Below, piece by piece: positions 28,634 to 36,751 of a stretch of DNA of 64,000 nucleotides. The DNA is from Photobacterium iliopiscarium. GTDB lineage: Bacteria; Pseudomonadota; Gammaproteobacteria; Enterobacterales; Vibrionaceae. The notes under the pieces are model-generated. The model had not been told where the DNA came from. It searched no databases and saw only the letters and a list, made by a program, of their open reading frames with translations. The stretch spans positions 1 to 64,000 of the forward strand of contig NZ_PYOO01000011.1 of assembly GCF_003026395.1 (NCBI RefSeq), given 5' to 3'. Position 1 is the stretch's first letter. Every line of letters starts with the position of its first letter. The translations under genes were made by a program, and so were the position numbers.

Positions 28634-29644
28634 ATGGCTTTTAATCTTCGTAATCGTAACTTCCTAAAATTAATTGATTTCACTCCTCGTGAGATTCAAC
28701 ATTTACTTGAACTGTCGGCTGAATTAAAAAAAGCAAAATATAATGGCTATGAGCAACCACGCCTTAAAGGTAAAAATATTGCACTGATCTTTGAAAAGAC
28801 CTCAACCCGTACGCGTTGTGCATTTGAAGTTGCCGCTTTTGACCAAGGAGCTCAAGTTTCTTACTTAGGCCCTTCTGGCTCTCAAATTGGCCATAAAGAA
28901 TCAATGAAAGACACCGCTCGCGTATTAGGTCGTATGTACGATGGCATTGAATACCGTGGTTTTGGGCAAGCTATTGTTGAAGAACTTGGCGCATATGCAG
29001 GGGTTCCTGTATGGAATGGTCTAACAGATGAATTCCACCCAACGCAAATTTTAGCTGACTTTCTAACCATGCAAGAGCACGGTCGCGGTAAAGCATTACA
29101 TCAAATATCATTTGCTTACCTAGGTGACGCACGTAATAACATGGGTAATTCATTGATGGTTGGTGCTGCAAAAATGGGAATGGATATTCGCCTTGTCGCA
29201 CCAAAAGCTTTCTGGCCTGATGCTGAACTTGTCGCTCAATGCCGTGAAATTGCCGCTGAAACTGGGGCTAAAATCACCATGACAGATGATGTTCAAGAAG
29301 GTGTTCAAGGCTGTGATTTCCTTTATACCGATGTGTGGGTTTCTATGGGTGAAGCCAAAGAAGCATGGGCTGAGCGAATCAATTTAATGTTGCCATACCA
29401 AGTTAACATGGCAATGTTAAAAGCAACGGGGAATCCGCATGTGAAATTTATGCACTGCTTACCCGCTTTCCATGGCGAAGATACCACGATAGGAAAAGAG
29501 CTTGCTCAAGCTTACCCAATGTTATCAAAAGGGGTCGAAGTAACAGACGAAGTGATTGAATCAGATCATTCAATTGTGTTTGATGAGGCGGAAAACCGCA
29601 TGCACACCATCAAAGCCGTAATGGTCGCTACATTAGGTAATTAA
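28634..29644 (+). CDS. argF: Ornithine carbamoyltransferase
   Basis: Interconverts ornithine plus carbamoyl phosphate and citrulline plus phosphate. The 336 residues carry the carbamoyl-phosphate motif STRTR (57-61), HPTQILAD, and [10 protein letters not shown] (catalytic Cys275). GAGGG precedes the ATG. Its place beside pyrB and rraB is that of the biosynthetic argF/argI in relatives, but here it also directly follows arcA and arcC, where a catabolic arcB would sit. One enzyme may do both jobs; direction cannot be told from sequence. A terminator follows. Confidence 0.95.
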   Translation: MAFNLRNRNFLKLIDFTPREIQHLLELSAELKKAKYNGYEQPRLKGKNIALIFEKTSTRTRCAFEVAAFDQGAQVSYLGPSGSQIGHKESMKDTARVLGRMYDGIEYRGFGQAIVEELGAYAGVPVWNGLTDEFHPTQILADFLTMQEHGRGKALHQISFAYLGDARNNMGNSLMVGAAKMGMDIRLVAPKAFWPDAELVAQCREIAAETGAKITMTDDVQEGVQGCDFLYTDVWVSMGEAKEAWAERINLMLPYQVNMAMLKATGNPHVKFMHCLPAFHGEDTTIGKELAQAYPMLSKGVEVTDEVIESDHSIVFDEAENRMHTIKAVMVATLGN

Positions 29645-29677
29645 ACCGCCCCCTAATTGCGATATCTTTTAATTCTT

Positions 29678-29699
29678 CTGCCGCTTACTGGAGCGGCAG
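29678..29699 (+). terminator. Terminator of the arc/argF unit
   Basis: Perfect 8-bp stem CTGCCGCT / AGCGGCAG with loop TACTGG; a T6 stretch starts only after 8 nt. Confidence 0.7.
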
Positions 29700-29836
29700 T
29701 TGCATATTTTTTCAAGGGCTACATTCAACTTAAACGAAAAGACTTTATTTTTCATGGTAATAAAAACAACAATAAACCAAAAACACATAAATGAAATTGC
29801 ATAAAAATCCGCAGATTGAATAGTTAACGCAAACGC

Positions 29837-29864
29837 TTGCGCCATAAAAAATAGAAGGTATAAT
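29837..29864 (+). promoter_or_regulatory. Promoter of the pyrLBI operon
   Basis: A -35 TTGCGC (29837-29842), a 16-bp spacer and a perfect -10 TATAAT (29859-29864), about 30 bp before the leader peptide ATG. Transcription would start near 29871, leaving a short leader upstream of the pyrL coding region. Confidence 0.75.
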
Positions 29865-29894
29865 CCTTGCAATTTGCCTAGCAAGAGATAAAAA

Positions 29895-29996
29895 ATGAAC
29901 CTTACAATTAACACGACATTGATTCGCTGTAATTATCCGTTGGTGATGGTTTGTTATTTTATTTTTATTATTTTTCAAAAAAAAGCCTCCTTTTAA
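29895..29996 (+). CDS. pyrL: pyrBI operon leader peptide (PyrL-type)
   Basis: A 33-codon frame starting 8 nt after AAGAGA, whose end runs into the attenuator hairpin: the stop codon sits in the terminator loop. Codons 21-27 are almost all U (Tyr, Phe, Ile), so polymerase should pause there when UTP is low and let the ribosome catch up and block the terminator. That is the pyrBI attenuation logic of E. coli, but the peptide (MNLTINTTLIRCNYPLVMVC...) is unlike the 44-residue E. coli PyrL that I remember. Position, U-rich pause stretch and hairpin support it together. Confidence 0.85.
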   Translation: MNLTINTTLIRCNYPLVMVCYFIFIIFQKKASF

Positions 29997-30012
29997 TAGG
30001 GGGCTTTTTTTT
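29981..30012 (+). terminator. UTP-sensing attenuator of pyrBI
   Basis: Ten-pair stem AAAAGCCTCC / GGGGGCTTTT (one G-T pair), loop TTTTAATA, then a long T run, 65 nt before the pyrB start. The pyrL stop lies in its loop, so a ribosome finishing pyrL would prevent the hairpin. Confidence 0.88.
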
Positions 30013-30076
30013 GCCTAAAATTTAGTAAACAACAACCGTTTTTTAATTTAACTAAACCATCAGAGGGAAAGAAGCC

Positions 30077-31006
30077 ATGGCTAATTCGCTGTTTAAAAAG
30101 CATATTATTTCTATACCAGAGCTTAACCGTGCTGAACTAGAGCTTATTATTGAGACCGCTGCGAGATTAAAAGCCGAGCCGAATCCGACCTTACTTAAAA
30201 ATAAAGTCGTCGCCAGTTGCTTCTTTGAACCATCAACCCGTACACGCCTTTCATTTGAAACCGCTATCCAGCGCTTAGGTGGTACTGTGGTGGGATTTGA
30301 TTCGCCAGGAAATACATCGTTAGCCAATAAAGGCGAAACATTATCAGATTCAGTGCAAGTCATTACCTCTTATGTTGATGCATTTGTTATGCGTCATCCC
30401 CAAGAAGGTGCGGCTCGTTTAGCATCTGAATTTTCCAATGGGGTACCGGTTATCAATGGGGGTGATGGCGCCAATCAGCATCCAACCCAAACACTGTTAG
30501 ATCTGTTCACTATCCATGAAACCCAAGGTCGACTTGATGGTATTAATATCGCCTTCGTGGGCGATTTAAAATATGGTCGTACAGTACATTCATTAACCCA
30601 AGCATTATCAAAATTTAATGATGTTAAATTCTTCTTTATTGCCCCTGAAGTACTGGCAATGCCGGATTATATTTGTGAAGAGTTGGATGATGCGGGTATC
30701 AGTTACAGCTTGCACAACAATATGGAAGATGTCATTCCAGAGTTAGATATTCTTTACATGACACGGGTTCAAAAAGAGCGTTTTGATGAGTCTGAATATG
30801 TACATATGAAAGCCGCTTATATTCTAACGGCCAACATGCTAGAAAGTGCTCGTGACAATCTGAAAGTCTTACATCCACTACCACGCGTAGATGAAATCAC
30901 TGTCGATGTCGATAAGACCAAATATGCTTACTTCTTCCAACAAGCAGAAAATGGTGTTTATGCGCGTCAAGCGTTACTGGCTCTTGTACTTAATGAAACT
31001 CTATAA
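30077..31006 (+). CDS. pyrB: Aspartate carbamoyltransferase catalytic subunit
   Basis: Makes carbamoyl-aspartate, the committed step of pyrimidine synthesis. The 309 residues (E. coli 311) show the carbamoyl-phosphate loop [10 protein letters not shown] (STRTR at 53-57), [15 protein letters not shown] and HPLPRVDEI. It is controlled by the attenuator just upstream and followed after about 15 nt by the regulatory subunit pyrI. Confidence 0.97.
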   Translation: MANSLFKKHIISIPELNRAELELIIETAARLKAEPNPTLLKNKVVASCFFEPSTRTRLSFETAIQRLGGTVVGFDSPGNTSLANKGETLSDSVQVITSYVDAFVMRHPQEGAARLASEFSNGVPVINGGDGANQHPTQTLLDLFTIHETQGRLDGINIAFVGDLKYGRTVHSLTQALSKFNDVKFFFIAPEVLAMPDYICEELDDAGISYSLHNNMEDVIPELDILYMTRVQKERFDESEYVHMKAAYILTANMLESARDNLKVLHPLPRVDEITVDVDKTKYAYFFQQAENGVYARQALLALVLNETL

Positions 31007-31021
31007 AAAGGTGTGATGATC

Positions 31022-31489
31022 ATGGTTAAGGAAACCCAACTAAAAGTTGAAGCAATTAAAAACGGCACTGTTATCGATCATATCCCAGCCAATATTGGCA
31101 TTAAGGTCCTTAAATTATTTAATATCGATGGTACAAATGAGCGCGTTACTATCGGGCTTAATTTGCCGTCTTCTGCACTAGGTGCAAAAGATCTCATCAA
31201 AATAGAGAATGTGTTTCTCACCGAAGATCAAGCCAATCAATTGGCGCTCTATGCACCAAAAGCAACGGTTAATCAAATTGAAAACTACGAAGTGGTTAAA
31301 AAGCTCAATTTGTCACTACCTGAATTTATCAGTGCCATTTTTAAATGTCCAAATAGCAACTGTATTTCACATGGTGAACCCGTTAACAGTGGCTTTAAAG
31401 TACTGACTAAAAAATCAGATATTCAGCTAAAATGTAAATACTGCGAAAAAGTATTTTCACGTCAAATCGTCACTGAATGTAATAGCTAA
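31022..31489 (+). CDS. pyrI: Aspartate carbamoyltransferase regulatory subunit
   Basis: Binds CTP and ATP and holds two catalytic trimers together. The ATG at 31022 is chosen because the zinc cysteines then fall at 109, 114, 138 and 141, exactly the E. coli numbers as I recall them; GTG 31013 and ATG 31016 are in-frame alternatives and closer to the AAGG site. Length is 155 residues (E. coli 153). The allosteric domain opens [20 protein letters not shown]. Forms an operon with pyrB. Confidence 0.95.
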   Translation: MVKETQLKVEAIKNGTVIDHIPANIGIKVLKLFNIDGTNERVTIGLNLPSSALGAKDLIKIENVFLTEDQANQLALYAPKATVNQIENYEVVKKLNLSLPEFISAIFKCPNSNCISHGEPVNSGFKVLTKKSDIQLKCKYCEKVFSRQIVTECNS

Positions 31490-31504
31490 ATAATTATTTA
31501 CCTT

Positions 31505-31535
31505 ACCCAGCATAAAAAATATGTGCTGGGTTTTC
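31505..31535 (+). terminator. Terminator of pyrBI
   Basis: Perfect 8-bp stem ACCCAGCA / TGCTGGGT with an 11-nt loop, followed by a short T-rich tail. Confidence 0.8.
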
Positions 31536-31781
31536 TCTCTTTCGTTAGACCCTGTCATCTTTTATTAATTAACAGTATTCAATAACGTTAATCTGTATCA
31601 CATTACTATCATTCACTAGCATTACTTCATCTTACGTTTGTTATTTGGTGATAATGGTCATATTCCCGCTATATTATAATTGTTAACATCAATATGCACC
31701 AATGCGCAACAATACAGCGACAAAAATAATCTCTCTTATCCTACCCATTATTGATCCATACATTGCCAAGGAATGACGTCA

Positions 31782-32267
31782 ATGACCATCCAACCCCCAG
31801 CAATCGATCATAATTATTGTAATGATAATATGACATCAGCATGTAAACGCTTATTACAGCAACAAAGTTTTACAACGCAAGATGATATTCGGTTTCAATT
31901 AATTGAACTAGGCTTTCACGATATCAGTCAATCAACGGTATCACGACTATTATTACGCTTAGGCGTCGCGAAAGTACCTAACGCTGCGGGTAAAAAAATT
32001 TATTGCCTTACCGCTGAAAATGAACCAATTAAAATTAATGCATCCATTGCATCACAAATTGAATTTGTCAGTCATAACCAACTTGTTGTGGTCATTAAAA
32101 CCCACCCAGGTAGCGCACAGTTAGTGGCACGATTAATTGATATGCAGCCTCATGTGGATATTTTAGGCACTATAGGCGGCAATGATACGGTAATGGTTGC
32201 GCCAAAAGACATAACTCGAATCAACCAATGCCTACAAGTAGTAAAACATTGTTTAGGGTTAAAATAG
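31782..32267 (+). CDS. ArgR family transcriptional regulator with an altered ligand residue
   Basis: A 161-residue ArgR-type hexameric regulator. The N-terminal winged helix (about 17-77) keeps the DNA-reading SQSTVSR segment, so ARG-box binding is likely. The C-terminal core keeps THPGSAQLVARLID, with the equivalents of E. coli Gln106 and Asp113. In the GTIxGxDT loop, Asn134 replaces E. coli Asp128, which contacts the arginine guanidino group, while Asp135 (E. coli Asp129) stays. The ATG at 31782 is preferred because AAGG lies too close to the ATG at 31773. Its place by arcA, arcC and argF suggests a cluster-specific regulator, with the main ArgR probably elsewhere. Confidence 0.88.
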   Translation: MTIQPPAIDHNYCNDNMTSACKRLLQQQSFTTQDDIRFQLIELGFHDISQSTVSRLLLRLGVAKVPNAAGKKIYCLTAENEPIKINASIASQIEFVSHNQLVVVIKTHPGSAQLVARLIDMQPHVDILGTIGGNDTVMVAPKDITRINQCLQVVKHCLGLK

Positions 32268-32378
32268 CCATTGATTACGATGATCATTAGTTGAATATAC
32301 GCGTTATTGACCCCATATTAATTAACACTTAAAGGCGATTATTTTGTGCCTTTTAATGATCATTAAATAGGATAAATC

Positions 32379-32765
32379 ATGACAAAAATTCTTCATACAG
32401 AGCAAGCACCTGCGGCAATCGGTCCTTATGTACAAGGTGTTGATCTTGGTAGCATGGTACTAACATCAGGTCAGATCCCTGTTAATCCACTAACAGGTGA
32501 TGTTGCAGAAGACATCGCAGCTCAAACTCGTCAATCATTAGATAACGTTAAAGCGGTTGTAGAAGCATCAGGCTTATGTGTTGCTGATATCGTGAAGATG
32601 ACTGTATTTGTTAAAGATCTAAATGATTTTGGTGCAGTAAATGAAGTTTACGGTGCATTTTTCGATGAACACAATGCGCCTTACCCTGCTCGCTCTTGTG
32701 TTGAAGTTGCGCGTCTACCTAAAGATGTAAAAATTGAAATTGAAGCGATTGCTGTACGTAAATAA
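32379..32765 (+). CDS. ridA: RidA, 2-iminobutanoate/2-iminopropanoate deaminase
   Basis: A 128-residue YjgF/YER057c/UK114 trimer that hydrolyses reactive enamine/imine intermediates released by PLP enzymes such as threonine dehydratase. The family start TKILHTEQAPAAIGPYVQG, the VLTSGQIPVNP strand and the active-site arginine in PYPARSCVEVARLP are present. It follows pyrBI in the same order as in E. coli, except for the argR paralogue in between. Confidence 0.96.
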   Translation: MTKILHTEQAPAAIGPYVQGVDLGSMVLTSGQIPVNPLTGDVAEDIAAQTRQSLDNVKAVVEASGLCVADIVKMTVFVKDLNDFGAVNEVYGAFFDEHNAPYPARSCVEVARLPKDVKIEIEAIAVRK

Positions 32766-32770
32766 TCGTT

Positions 32771-32810
32771 AAAAAAGCGATCACGAGACTGAAATTAGTG
32801 ATCGCTTTTT
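32771..32810 (+). terminator. Bidirectional terminator, ridA / idi
   Basis: A 13-bp perfect stem (AAAAAGCGATCAC / GTGATCGCTTTTT) with a 13-nt loop between convergent genes. Confidence 0.87.
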
Positions 32811-32820
32811 ATGATTATAA

Positions 32821-33354
32821 TTAAGAATAAGACTGTTCAGCTATTGCTAATACCTGCGCAAACCATGCGGTAAATAACTGCGGGGCTTGTTGTAATTGCA
32901 ACTGCAACTCCGCGATAGACCACCAACGATAAGCCATTACTTCAGCAGCATTAGGTGTAAACACCAAACCGTCACCCTTTGCGATCAGCACATGATCTAA
33001 CTCATGCTCAATTAACTGTTGATCCAATGTCGCGTAATAACAAAAATGACCGACATCGATTAAGTGGGTGGATAACGTAATGCCCATTTCTTCTTGTAAG
33101 CGACGAATGCCCGCTTGGCTAAATGACTCCCCTTGACGAGGGTGAGAACAACAAGTATTGGTCCACAAACCACCGCTATGATATTTCTCTAGTGCGCGTT
33201 GATGTAATAAATACTCACGCCCAGAGGGAGTATCACGATAAAGTAATACTGAAAACGCCAAATGCAATGTGCCATCACGGTGAGCCTGCATTTTTTCTTG
33301 TAGACCAAGTTCATGGCCTTGCTCATCTACTAATACTACATATTCTTCAGTCAT
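32821..33354 (-). CDS. idi: Isopentenyl-diphosphate delta-isomerase, type I
   Basis: A Nudix-fold enzyme that interconverts isopentenyl and dimethylallyl diphosphate. The 177 residues (E. coli 182) show LHLAFSVLLY, the catalytic cysteine in WTNTCCSHPRQGE, the Nudix-like RRLQEEMGI and the ELDHVLI and PNAAEVMAYRWW stretches. It balances the pools from the MEP route and is not essential in most bacteria that use it. It stands alone and marks the junction between the two conserved gene blocks. Confidence 0.92.
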   Translation of the reverse strand: MTEEYVVLVDEQGHELGLQEKMQAHRDGTLHLAFSVLLYRDTPSGREYLLHQRALEKYHSGGLWTNTCCSHPRQGESFSQAGIRRLQEEMGITLSTHLIDVGHFCYYATLDQQLIEHELDHVLIAKGDGLVFTPNAAEVMAYRWWSIAELQLQLQQAPQLFTAWFAQVLAIAEQSYS

Positions 33355-33411
33355 GATTATCTTCTACTTTTATATCAAAATATTGCTTCTTGTTATTTAT
33401 TAACAATAAAA

Positions 33412-33449
33412 CAAAACAAGGACATGTTCATAAAACATGTCCTTGTTAA
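33412..33449 (-). terminator. Terminator of plsC
   Basis: A 14-bp perfect stem (AACAAGGACATGTT / AACATGTCCTTGTT) with a 6-nt loop. On the reverse strand it is followed by TTGTTTTGTTTT, just past plsC. Confidence 0.75.
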
Positions 33450-33503
33450 TGACGCTCATGTTATATCTTTTAGCTATGTTTATTAAGTTTTAAATAGACA
33501 TAA

Positions 33504-34229
33504 TTAATGTTTATTTCGTTGAGCAACTTCTTGATCTAATTCTGCTAGCTTCACAGCCATTAGATCACGACTTTGGGTTAATAAGTTACGAACATCTTCT
33601 TTACCCAAGCCAACCGTCGCAATCGGCTTCATCACCTCAACGATCACAAGGCCATTATCCCAACGGTTTAGTTTTACGTTATCAGTTGAACTACAAACAA
33701 TGGGTACAACAGGAACTTGAGCACCGATAGCGGCATGAAAAGCACCTGTTTTAAAAGGCAATAAACCACGCCCACGAGAACGTGTACCTTCAGGGAACAT
33801 CCATACTGATACTTTATTCTTTTTAATTTTATCTACAACCTGACCAATAGTGCCAACCGCTTTACTGCGATTTGCACGATCAATGAGAATGTTACCTGTG
33901 ATCCAGTATAGTTGTCCAAACAATGGGATCCAGACTAAACTTTTTTTACCTACGGTTACTGTTCGCTGCATAATTGCACCAGAAACAGTAAATAAATCAT
34001 AAGTATTTTGGTGGTTAGCAATATAAACCGCTGGACCTACTTGATCAGCACCTTCAGCATAACGGATTTCAAGTTTAATCCCGACAACCCGCGACATTTT
34101 GCTAAAAAGTCGACCAAAAGTATAAACGTGTTTGGGATTACGTGGACTAAATAAGCAATAACCACAGCCAAAGACAAAAGTTACAATCGCAAAAATAGCG
34201 ATCGCAATCATGCGCAAAATATAAATCAT
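33504..34229 (-). CDS. plsC: 1-acyl-sn-glycerol-3-phosphate acyltransferase
   Basis: Adds the second acyl chain to lysophosphatidic acid at the inner membrane. The 241 residues have an N-terminal membrane helix (about 5-27), the catalytic NHQNTYD (His73 to Asp78) and the glycerophosphate motif PEGTRSRG (146-153). plsC lies downstream of parC on the same strand, an old gene order shared with E. coli, and ends at a strong hairpin. Confidence 0.94.
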   Translation of the reverse strand: MIYILRMIAIAIFAIVTFVFGCGYCLFSPRNPKHVYTFGRLFSKMSRVVGIKLEIRYAEGADQVGPAVYIANHQNTYDLFTVSGAIMQRTVTVGKKSLVWIPLFGQLYWITGNILIDRANRSKAVGTIGQVVDKIKKNKVSVWMFPEGTRSRGRGLLPFKTGAFHAAIGAQVPVVPIVCSSTDNVKLNRWDNGLVIVEVMKPIATVGLGKEDVRNLLTQSRDLMAVKLAELDQEVAQRNKH

Positions 34230-34345
34230 TCAAACACCCCTCAGCGTACAAGTGTGCGCCAGTATACCCACAGCAAAGAAAATTACATCTGTTATATGGA
34301 TCTATAACCTAATAACCAACAACACAATCAACGTACATAACACAT

Positions 34346-34374
34346 TAAAAACTCTCATAAAAAGAGGGTTTTAT
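34346..34374 (-). terminator. Probable terminator of parC
   Basis: On the reverse strand AAAACCCTC / GAGAGTTTT (one mismatch), 7-nt loop and T5, about 20 nt past the parC stop. Confidence 0.65.
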
Positions 34375-34391
34375 TATCTATATCATCATTA

Positions 34392-36671
34392 TTAACTGTT
34401 CGTTAACTGCTCATCTATCGCTGTTTGCGGAGAGTCAATTTCAATATCCGTTACACGTTGTAAACCACGTGGCAGCATAGAACCTCGACGCCCTCGTTCA
34501 CCACGGAAATTCTCAAGATCACTTGGTTTCAAGCCTAACTTCCGCTTACCAGCATACAAGGTAACATGGCTATCTGCGGTAATAACCGTTAAGTAAGATA
34601 AGAATTCTTCACGCGCTTTTGCTCGTGCTGATGGAATATTAATGATCTTATTACCCTTACCTTTGCCTAGTTGTGGCAAATCTTTAATTGGGAATAACAA
34701 CATTCTACCTTCATTAGTGATCGCCATAATCTGATCATTATTAATATCAGCAATTGGTTGAGGAGGCAGTACTAATGATTTTTCAGGGACCGTTAATAAG
34801 GCTTTACCGCTCTTATTTTTTGATACCATATCGCTGCTCTTACAGATAAAACCATAACCAGCATCTGATGCCATTAGCCATAATTGATCATCATCAGCCA
34901 TCATAACCTGACGCATATGAGTGCCCGGAGTCAGATTTAAACGACCAGTAATCGGCTCACCTTGACTACGTGCTGACGGTAAACTATGAGATTCAAGTGC
35001 ATAACTACGACCATCTGAACCTAAGAATATCGCAGGTTGATTACTCTTACCTCGCGCATGGGCAAGATAATTATCCCCTGATTTATAATTAAGCGTATTA
35101 GGATCAACATCATGCCCTTTAGCATGGCGGATCCATCCTTTTTCAGACAATACGACCGTGATGGTTTCACTTGGAATTAAATCACGCTCAGTCATGGCTT
35201 TTGCTTCTGCACGCTCAACCAATGGAGAGCGACGATCATCACCATACTTTTCAGCATCGGCGATCATTTCTTTTTTGATCAAGGTATTTAAACGACGTTC
35301 AGAACCTAATAGCTTTTCAAGCTGATCGCGTTCTTTGGCTAATTCGTCTAATTCACCACGGATCTTAATTTCTTCAAGTTTGGCTAACTGACGCAGTTTT
35401 ATTTCTAAAATGGCATCGGCTTGAGTCATACTCAAAGCAAAACGCGACATTAATTCAGCTTTAGGATCATCTTCACTACGAATGATCTCAATCACTTCAT
35501 CAATGTTTAAATACGCCGCTAATAAACCTTCTAAAATATGTAATCGAGCAATCACTTTATCTAAACGATACTGCAAACGACGACGTACCGTATTACGACG
35601 ATATTCAAGCCACTCTTTAATGATAGTCACCAAGCCTTTTACTTGTGGACGACCATCTAAACCCAACATATTGATATTTGCACGGAAACTTTTTTCTAAG
35701 TCTGTCGAAGCAAACAAGTGATTCATCAACTGATCGCAATCAATACGGTTTGTACGCGGTACAATCACGATTCGAGTTGGGTTTTCATGATCCGATTCAT
35801 CACGTAGGTCTTCTACCATTGGCAGCTTTTTAGCACGCATTTGCGCCGCAATTTGCTCCAATAATTTAGCCCCTGATGTTTGATGAGGCAACGCGGTAAT
35901 AACGATATCACCGTTTTCTTTATGCCAAATAGCGCGCATTTTGACGCTACCACGCCCAGTGGCGTACATCTTCTTCAAATCAGATCTAGAGGTGATGATT
36001 TCTGCTTCAGTCGGATAATCAGGACCTTGGACAAATTCCATCAATTGCTCAAGATCAGCATTAGGATTATCGATCATGTGTACCGCAGCATTCGCTACTT
36101 CACGTACGTTATGCGGTGGAATATCTGTTGCCATACCCACAGCAATACCAGTAATACCATTTAATAGGATATGAGGTAATCGTGCTGGCAACATTTTAGG
36201 CTCAAGCATAGTACCGTCAAAGTTAGGTACCCAATCGGCTGTGCCTTGGTTTATTTCAGATAATAGGATTTCTGAAAAACGCGATAAACGTGATTCAGTG
36301 TAACGCATTGCAGCAAAAGATTTAGGATCATCAGGCGCACCCCAGTTACCTTGACCGTCCACTAACGGATAACGATAAGAAAAAGGCTGAGCCATTAGTA
36401 CCATCGCTTCATAACACGCAGAATCACCGTGTGGATGGAATTTACCTAATACGTCACCAACAGTACGTGCTGATTTTTTATATTTTGCAGTAGCACTCAA
36501 ACCTAATTCTGACATCGCATAAATAATACGACGTTGTACTGGTTTTAAGCCGTCACCAATAAAAGGCAAGGCACGATCCATGATTACATACATGGAATAG
36601 TTTAAATAAGCGTCTTCAGTAAACTTTCTAAGTGGAAGCTGTTCAACGCCATCCATAGAGACATCAGTCAT
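34392..36671 (-). CDS. parC: DNA topoisomerase IV subunit A
   Basis: The cutting and rejoining subunit that unlinks daughter chromosomes. The 759 residues have the breakage-reunion domain with [10 protein letters not shown] and the active-site Tyr124 in [10 protein letters not shown], then a C-terminal beta-pinwheel. Numbering runs four ahead of E. coli (Ser84 and Glu88 equal Ser80 and Glu84); both quinolone-determining residues are wild type. parE lies 80 nt upstream on the same strand, a probable operon. Confidence 0.97.
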   Translation of the reverse strand: MTDVSMDGVEQLPLRKFTEDAYLNYSMYVIMDRALPFIGDGLKPVQRRIIYAMSELGLSATAKYKKSARTVGDVLGKFHPHGDSACYEAMVLMAQPFSYRYPLVDGQGNWGAPDDPKSFAAMRYTESRLSRFSEILLSEINQGTADWVPNFDGTMLEPKMLPARLPHILLNGITGIAVGMATDIPPHNVREVANAAVHMIDNPNADLEQLMEFVQGPDYPTEAEIITSRSDLKKMYATGRGSVKMRAIWHKENGDIVITALPHQTSGAKLLEQIAAQMRAKKLPMVEDLRDESDHENPTRIVIVPRTNRIDCDQLMNHLFASTDLEKSFRANINMLGLDGRPQVKGLVTIIKEWLEYRRNTVRRRLQYRLDKVIARLHILEGLLAAYLNIDEVIEIIRSEDDPKAELMSRFALSMTQADAILEIKLRQLAKLEEIKIRGELDELAKERDQLEKLLGSERRLNTLIKKEMIADAEKYGDDRRSPLVERAEAKAMTERDLIPSETITVVLSEKGWIRHAKGHDVDPNTLNYKSGDNYLAHARGKSNQPAIFLGSDGRSYALESHSLPSARSQGEPITGRLNLTPGTHMRQVMMADDDQLWLMASDAGYGFICKSSDMVSKNKSGKALLTVPEKSLVLPPQPIADINNDQIMAITNEGRMLLFPIKDLPQLGKGKGNKIINIPSARAKAREEFLSYLTVITADSHVTLYAGKRKLGLKPSDLENFRGERGRRGSMLPRGLQRVTDIEIDSPQTAIDEQLTNS

Positions 36672-36751
36672 CGTGAGATAATCCGTCTTAAATAATGCGA
36701 TTCGGCAAACATAACGTTTGCCGATTTAAAAATGATATATGAGGGGATGAA

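Noticed and set aside
29669-29978. Two reverse-strand open frames between argF and pyrB
   Set aside because: They lie over the pyrBI promoter, leader peptide and attenuator, and have no family features.
31490-31781. ARG boxes upstream of the argR paralogue
   Set aside because: Only isolated ATTCA half sites were found, without a matching partner at the right distance.
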